Part shown: positions 4,620 to 5,592 of the stretch, piece after piece
Numbering within the stretch: the stretch's first letter is position 1
Layout: every line of letters starts with the position of its first letter
Assembly (NCBI GenBank): GCA_030681145.1
Contig: JAUXXK010000067.1
Span: 1 to 5,592, forward strand
Source of the DNA: Methanobacteriaceae archaeon
Lineage (GTDB): Archaea; Methanobacteriota; Methanobacteria; Methanobacteriales; Methanobacteriaceae
DNA: 5,592 nt
Direction: 5' to 3'
The notes under the pieces: model-generated
What the model saw: only the letters and a program-made list of their open reading frames with translations
The model's database searches: none
Told to the model about the DNA's origin: nothing
Program-made: the position numbers and the translations under genes

Positions 4620-5273
4620 ATGGAATTATTAAAAACCCATTCAATTAAACCAACTAATACTCATCTCTATGAACTGGCCTTTCTCCATGAGTCATATTCA
4701 AATGAACACGGTCTGGATGAATGCTATGAAAGACTAGAATTTTTAGGTGACACCGTACTGGACCTGGTGGTGTCTGAATATTTATATGACATGGATTCTT
4801 CTTTAAGTGAAGGCCAGCTAACTCGCATACGGGCCAATTACGTTTGTAAAAAAGCACTTTACACCTATTCCATGGAGGTGGGCCTGAATGACTACCTTAA
4901 AATAGGGGCCGGGGTGGAATTAACTCCAAGGGAAATTAATTCGATTATCAGTGATGTCTTTGAATCATTTATAGGGGCAATATACTTGGATTTGGGTCTG
5001 GATAAAGTTCAGGAATTTCTATATAAAACCGTGATTCCCCATATAGATAATGGAGATATCTTTTTTTATGATTATAAATCAGAATTAAAGCAGTTGTGTG
5101 ATTCTGATGGCCGGAAAATCACATACGAGCTACTCGATGAAGTTGGTGAACCCCATGCTAAGACATTTACCATGACTGTGTTAATCAATGGTGAAAAGAA
5201 TGGAACTGGTGTAGGTGGAAGTAAGAAAGAGGCCGAACAGAATGCGGCTAAGGTGGCATTGGGTAGGGATTAA
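4620..5273 (+). CDS. rnc: Ribonuclease III
   Basis: A 217-residue, complete bacterial-type RNase III, which cleaves double-stranded RNA in rRNA and mRNA maturation using two Mg2+ ions per site as a dimer. The RNase III domain covers about 1-145. Its signature ERLEFLGDTVLDL starts at residue 37 and supplies E37, E40 and D44. The second acidic motif DVFESFIGAIYLDLG gives D112 and E115, so all catalytic positions are present. A double-stranded-RNA-binding domain follows (about 151-216). It begins DYKSELKQLC and ends with the RNA-contact helix GSKKEAEQNAAKVAL. Length and signature position match Escherichia coli RNase III within a few residues, so the ATG at 4620 gives a full-length protein. There is no SD; AT-rich boxes just upstream suggest a short or absent leader. 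RNase III is patchy in archaea, most of which use other enzymes. Confidence 0.95.
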   Translation: MELLKTHSIKPTNTHLYELAFLHESYSNEHGLDECYERLEFLGDTVLDLVVSEYLYDMDSSLSEGQLTRIRANYVCKKALYTYSMEVGLNDYLKIGAGVELTPREINSIISDVFESFIGAIYLDLGLDKVQEFLYKTVIPHIDNGDIFFYDYKSELKQLCDSDGRKITYELLDEVGEPHAKTFTMTVLINGEKNGTGVGGSKKEAEQNAAKVALGRD

Positions 5274-5281
5274 GTTTATTA

Positions 5282-5290
5282 TTTTTTTTT
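5282..5290 (+). terminator. T9 terminator after RNase III
   Basis: An uninterrupted T9 tract eight bases after the RNase III stop, typical of archaeal U-tract termination. Confidence 0.6.
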
Positions 5291-5334
5291 AAATTATTCG
5301 GTTTTTAATAGGAATCTCATAAAATACCATATTA

Positions 5335-5347
5335 TTTTTTCTTTTTT
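5335..5347 (+). terminator. Second T-rich tract after RNase III
   Basis: T6-C-T6, about 60 bases after the RNase III stop. It is a likely backup terminator. Further T-rich tracts follow at 5401-5409 and 5463-5470; otherwise 5291-5498 shows nothing recognisable. Confidence 0.4.
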
Positions 5348-5498
5348 AAGGCATATGAGGTTATAAACTAACCAATAAATTTTTTAATAGAAAATTATAT
5401 TTTTCTCTTTTACCAATATAACTTAAGATGGAATTGATATCTATTTGGGGAAGATAACTTAATTTTTTTTATATTATTTTTCTCCTCTAGATTATTTA

Positions 5499-5535
5499 AT
5501 AAACCGAGTTTATTTATTTTTAAACTGAGTTTATT
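5499..5535. promoter_or_regulatory. Tandem near-palindromes, candidate double operator
   Basis: Two near-identical units, 21 bp (two helical turns) apart: ATAAAC-CGA-GTTTAT at 5499-5513 and TAAAC-TGA-GTTTA at 5521-5533. The shared direct-repeat core TAAACYGAGTTTATT differs at one base of 15. The second unit runs into the TATA-like box TTTATTATA (5530-5538) of the next gene, so a bound dimeric protein would block the basal factors. Alternatively, both could be read as weak plus-strand hairpins followed by T-rich DNA, that is, tandem terminators. Confidence 0.5.
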
Positions 5536-5538
5536 ATA
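5530..5538 (+). promoter_or_regulatory. TATA-like box of the right-edge gene
   Basis: TTTATTATA, about 25 bases before 5560. It would give a short leader carrying the GGGGGTGA ribosome binding site at 5565-5572. It overlaps the second operator-like unit. Confidence 0.4.
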
Positions 5539-5580
5539 TTTATTTTTATTTAATAGTTGTAAATGGGGGTGAAAAAGAAC

Positions 5581-5592
5581 GTGACAATTAAA
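5581..5592 (+). CDS. Start of a gene cut by the window edge
   Basis: Only four codons are visible (GTG ACA ATT AAA). The start is chosen because GGGGGTGA (5565-5572), close to the methanogen SD GGAGGTGA, lies eight bases upstream. The same frame is open back to an ATG at 5563, which would give a protein beginning MGVKKNVTIK and a leaderless mRNA. No function can be assigned. The tandem repeats over its promoter suggest it is tightly regulated. Confidence 0.45.

Noticed and set aside
4654..4857. Minus-strand open frame of 67 codons
   Set aside because: It is antisense to the catalytic domain of RNase III, with no start signals.
5291..5498. Possible small gene or RNA after RNase III
   Set aside because: The only ATG frames are a few codons long, no SD is seen, and the region is a series of T-rich tracts with no stable fold recognisable by eye.
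1..5592. Defence island or mobile element
   Set aside because: No transposase, integrase, terminal inverted repeats, CRISPR repeats or nuclease/ATPase module is present; the genes are mostly ordinary methanogen chromosomal genes.

Overview
The window looks like chromosomal DNA of a hydrogenotrophic methanogenic archaeon of the Methanobacteriales, most likely Methanobacterium or a close relative. This rests on the very AT-rich intergenic DNA, TATA boxes of the TTTATATA type placed about 25 bases before starts, a mix of leaderless starts and GGAGGTG-type ribosome binding sites, T-run terminators, and the gene set: a DUF2769 cysteine-rich protein, a stand-alone TRAM protein, and an RNase III of bacterial type. 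The assignment is inferred from family knowledge, not from a database search.

Layout. (1) 1-300: a small DUF2769 gene on the minus strand with its own promoter, SD and T-run terminator. (2) 526-1081: a plus-strand pair made of a leaderless ribbon-helix-helix regulator and a 59-codon basic protein overlapping it by four bases (ATGA). (3) 1085-2300: an intact transporter of the bile acid:sodium symporter type on the minus strand (1314-2150), plus a 31-codon remnant of a second, paralogous transporter 3' end (1085-1180). A 22-bp repeat abuts the remnant and recurs upstream of the intact gene. (4) 2430-2850: a TRAM-domain gene on the minus strand. It probably starts at an internal TTG and is followed by two hairpin/T-run terminators, one with a C(UUCG)G tetraloop. 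(5) 2850-3166: a divergent AT-rich region with three dyad-symmetric elements. (6) 3167-4474: a DUF2254 membrane protein. (7) 4620-5273: a complete RNase III with all catalytic acidic residues and a dsRNA-binding domain. (8) 5274-5592: T-run terminators, then a tandem pair of near-palindromes overlapping a TATA box, then the first four codons of a GTG-initiated gene that leaves the window.

Apart from the regulator/59-aa pair, the genes look like single-gene transcription units, each with its own promoter or terminator signals. Themes are RNA metabolism (TRAM protein, RNase III), membrane functions (transporter, DUF2254) and small regulators. No CRISPR array, rRNA, tRNA, insertion sequence or recognisable defence system is visible. 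The least explained items are the uncharacterised 59-aa partner of the regulator, the broken transporter duplicate, and the tandem operator-like repeats at the right edge.
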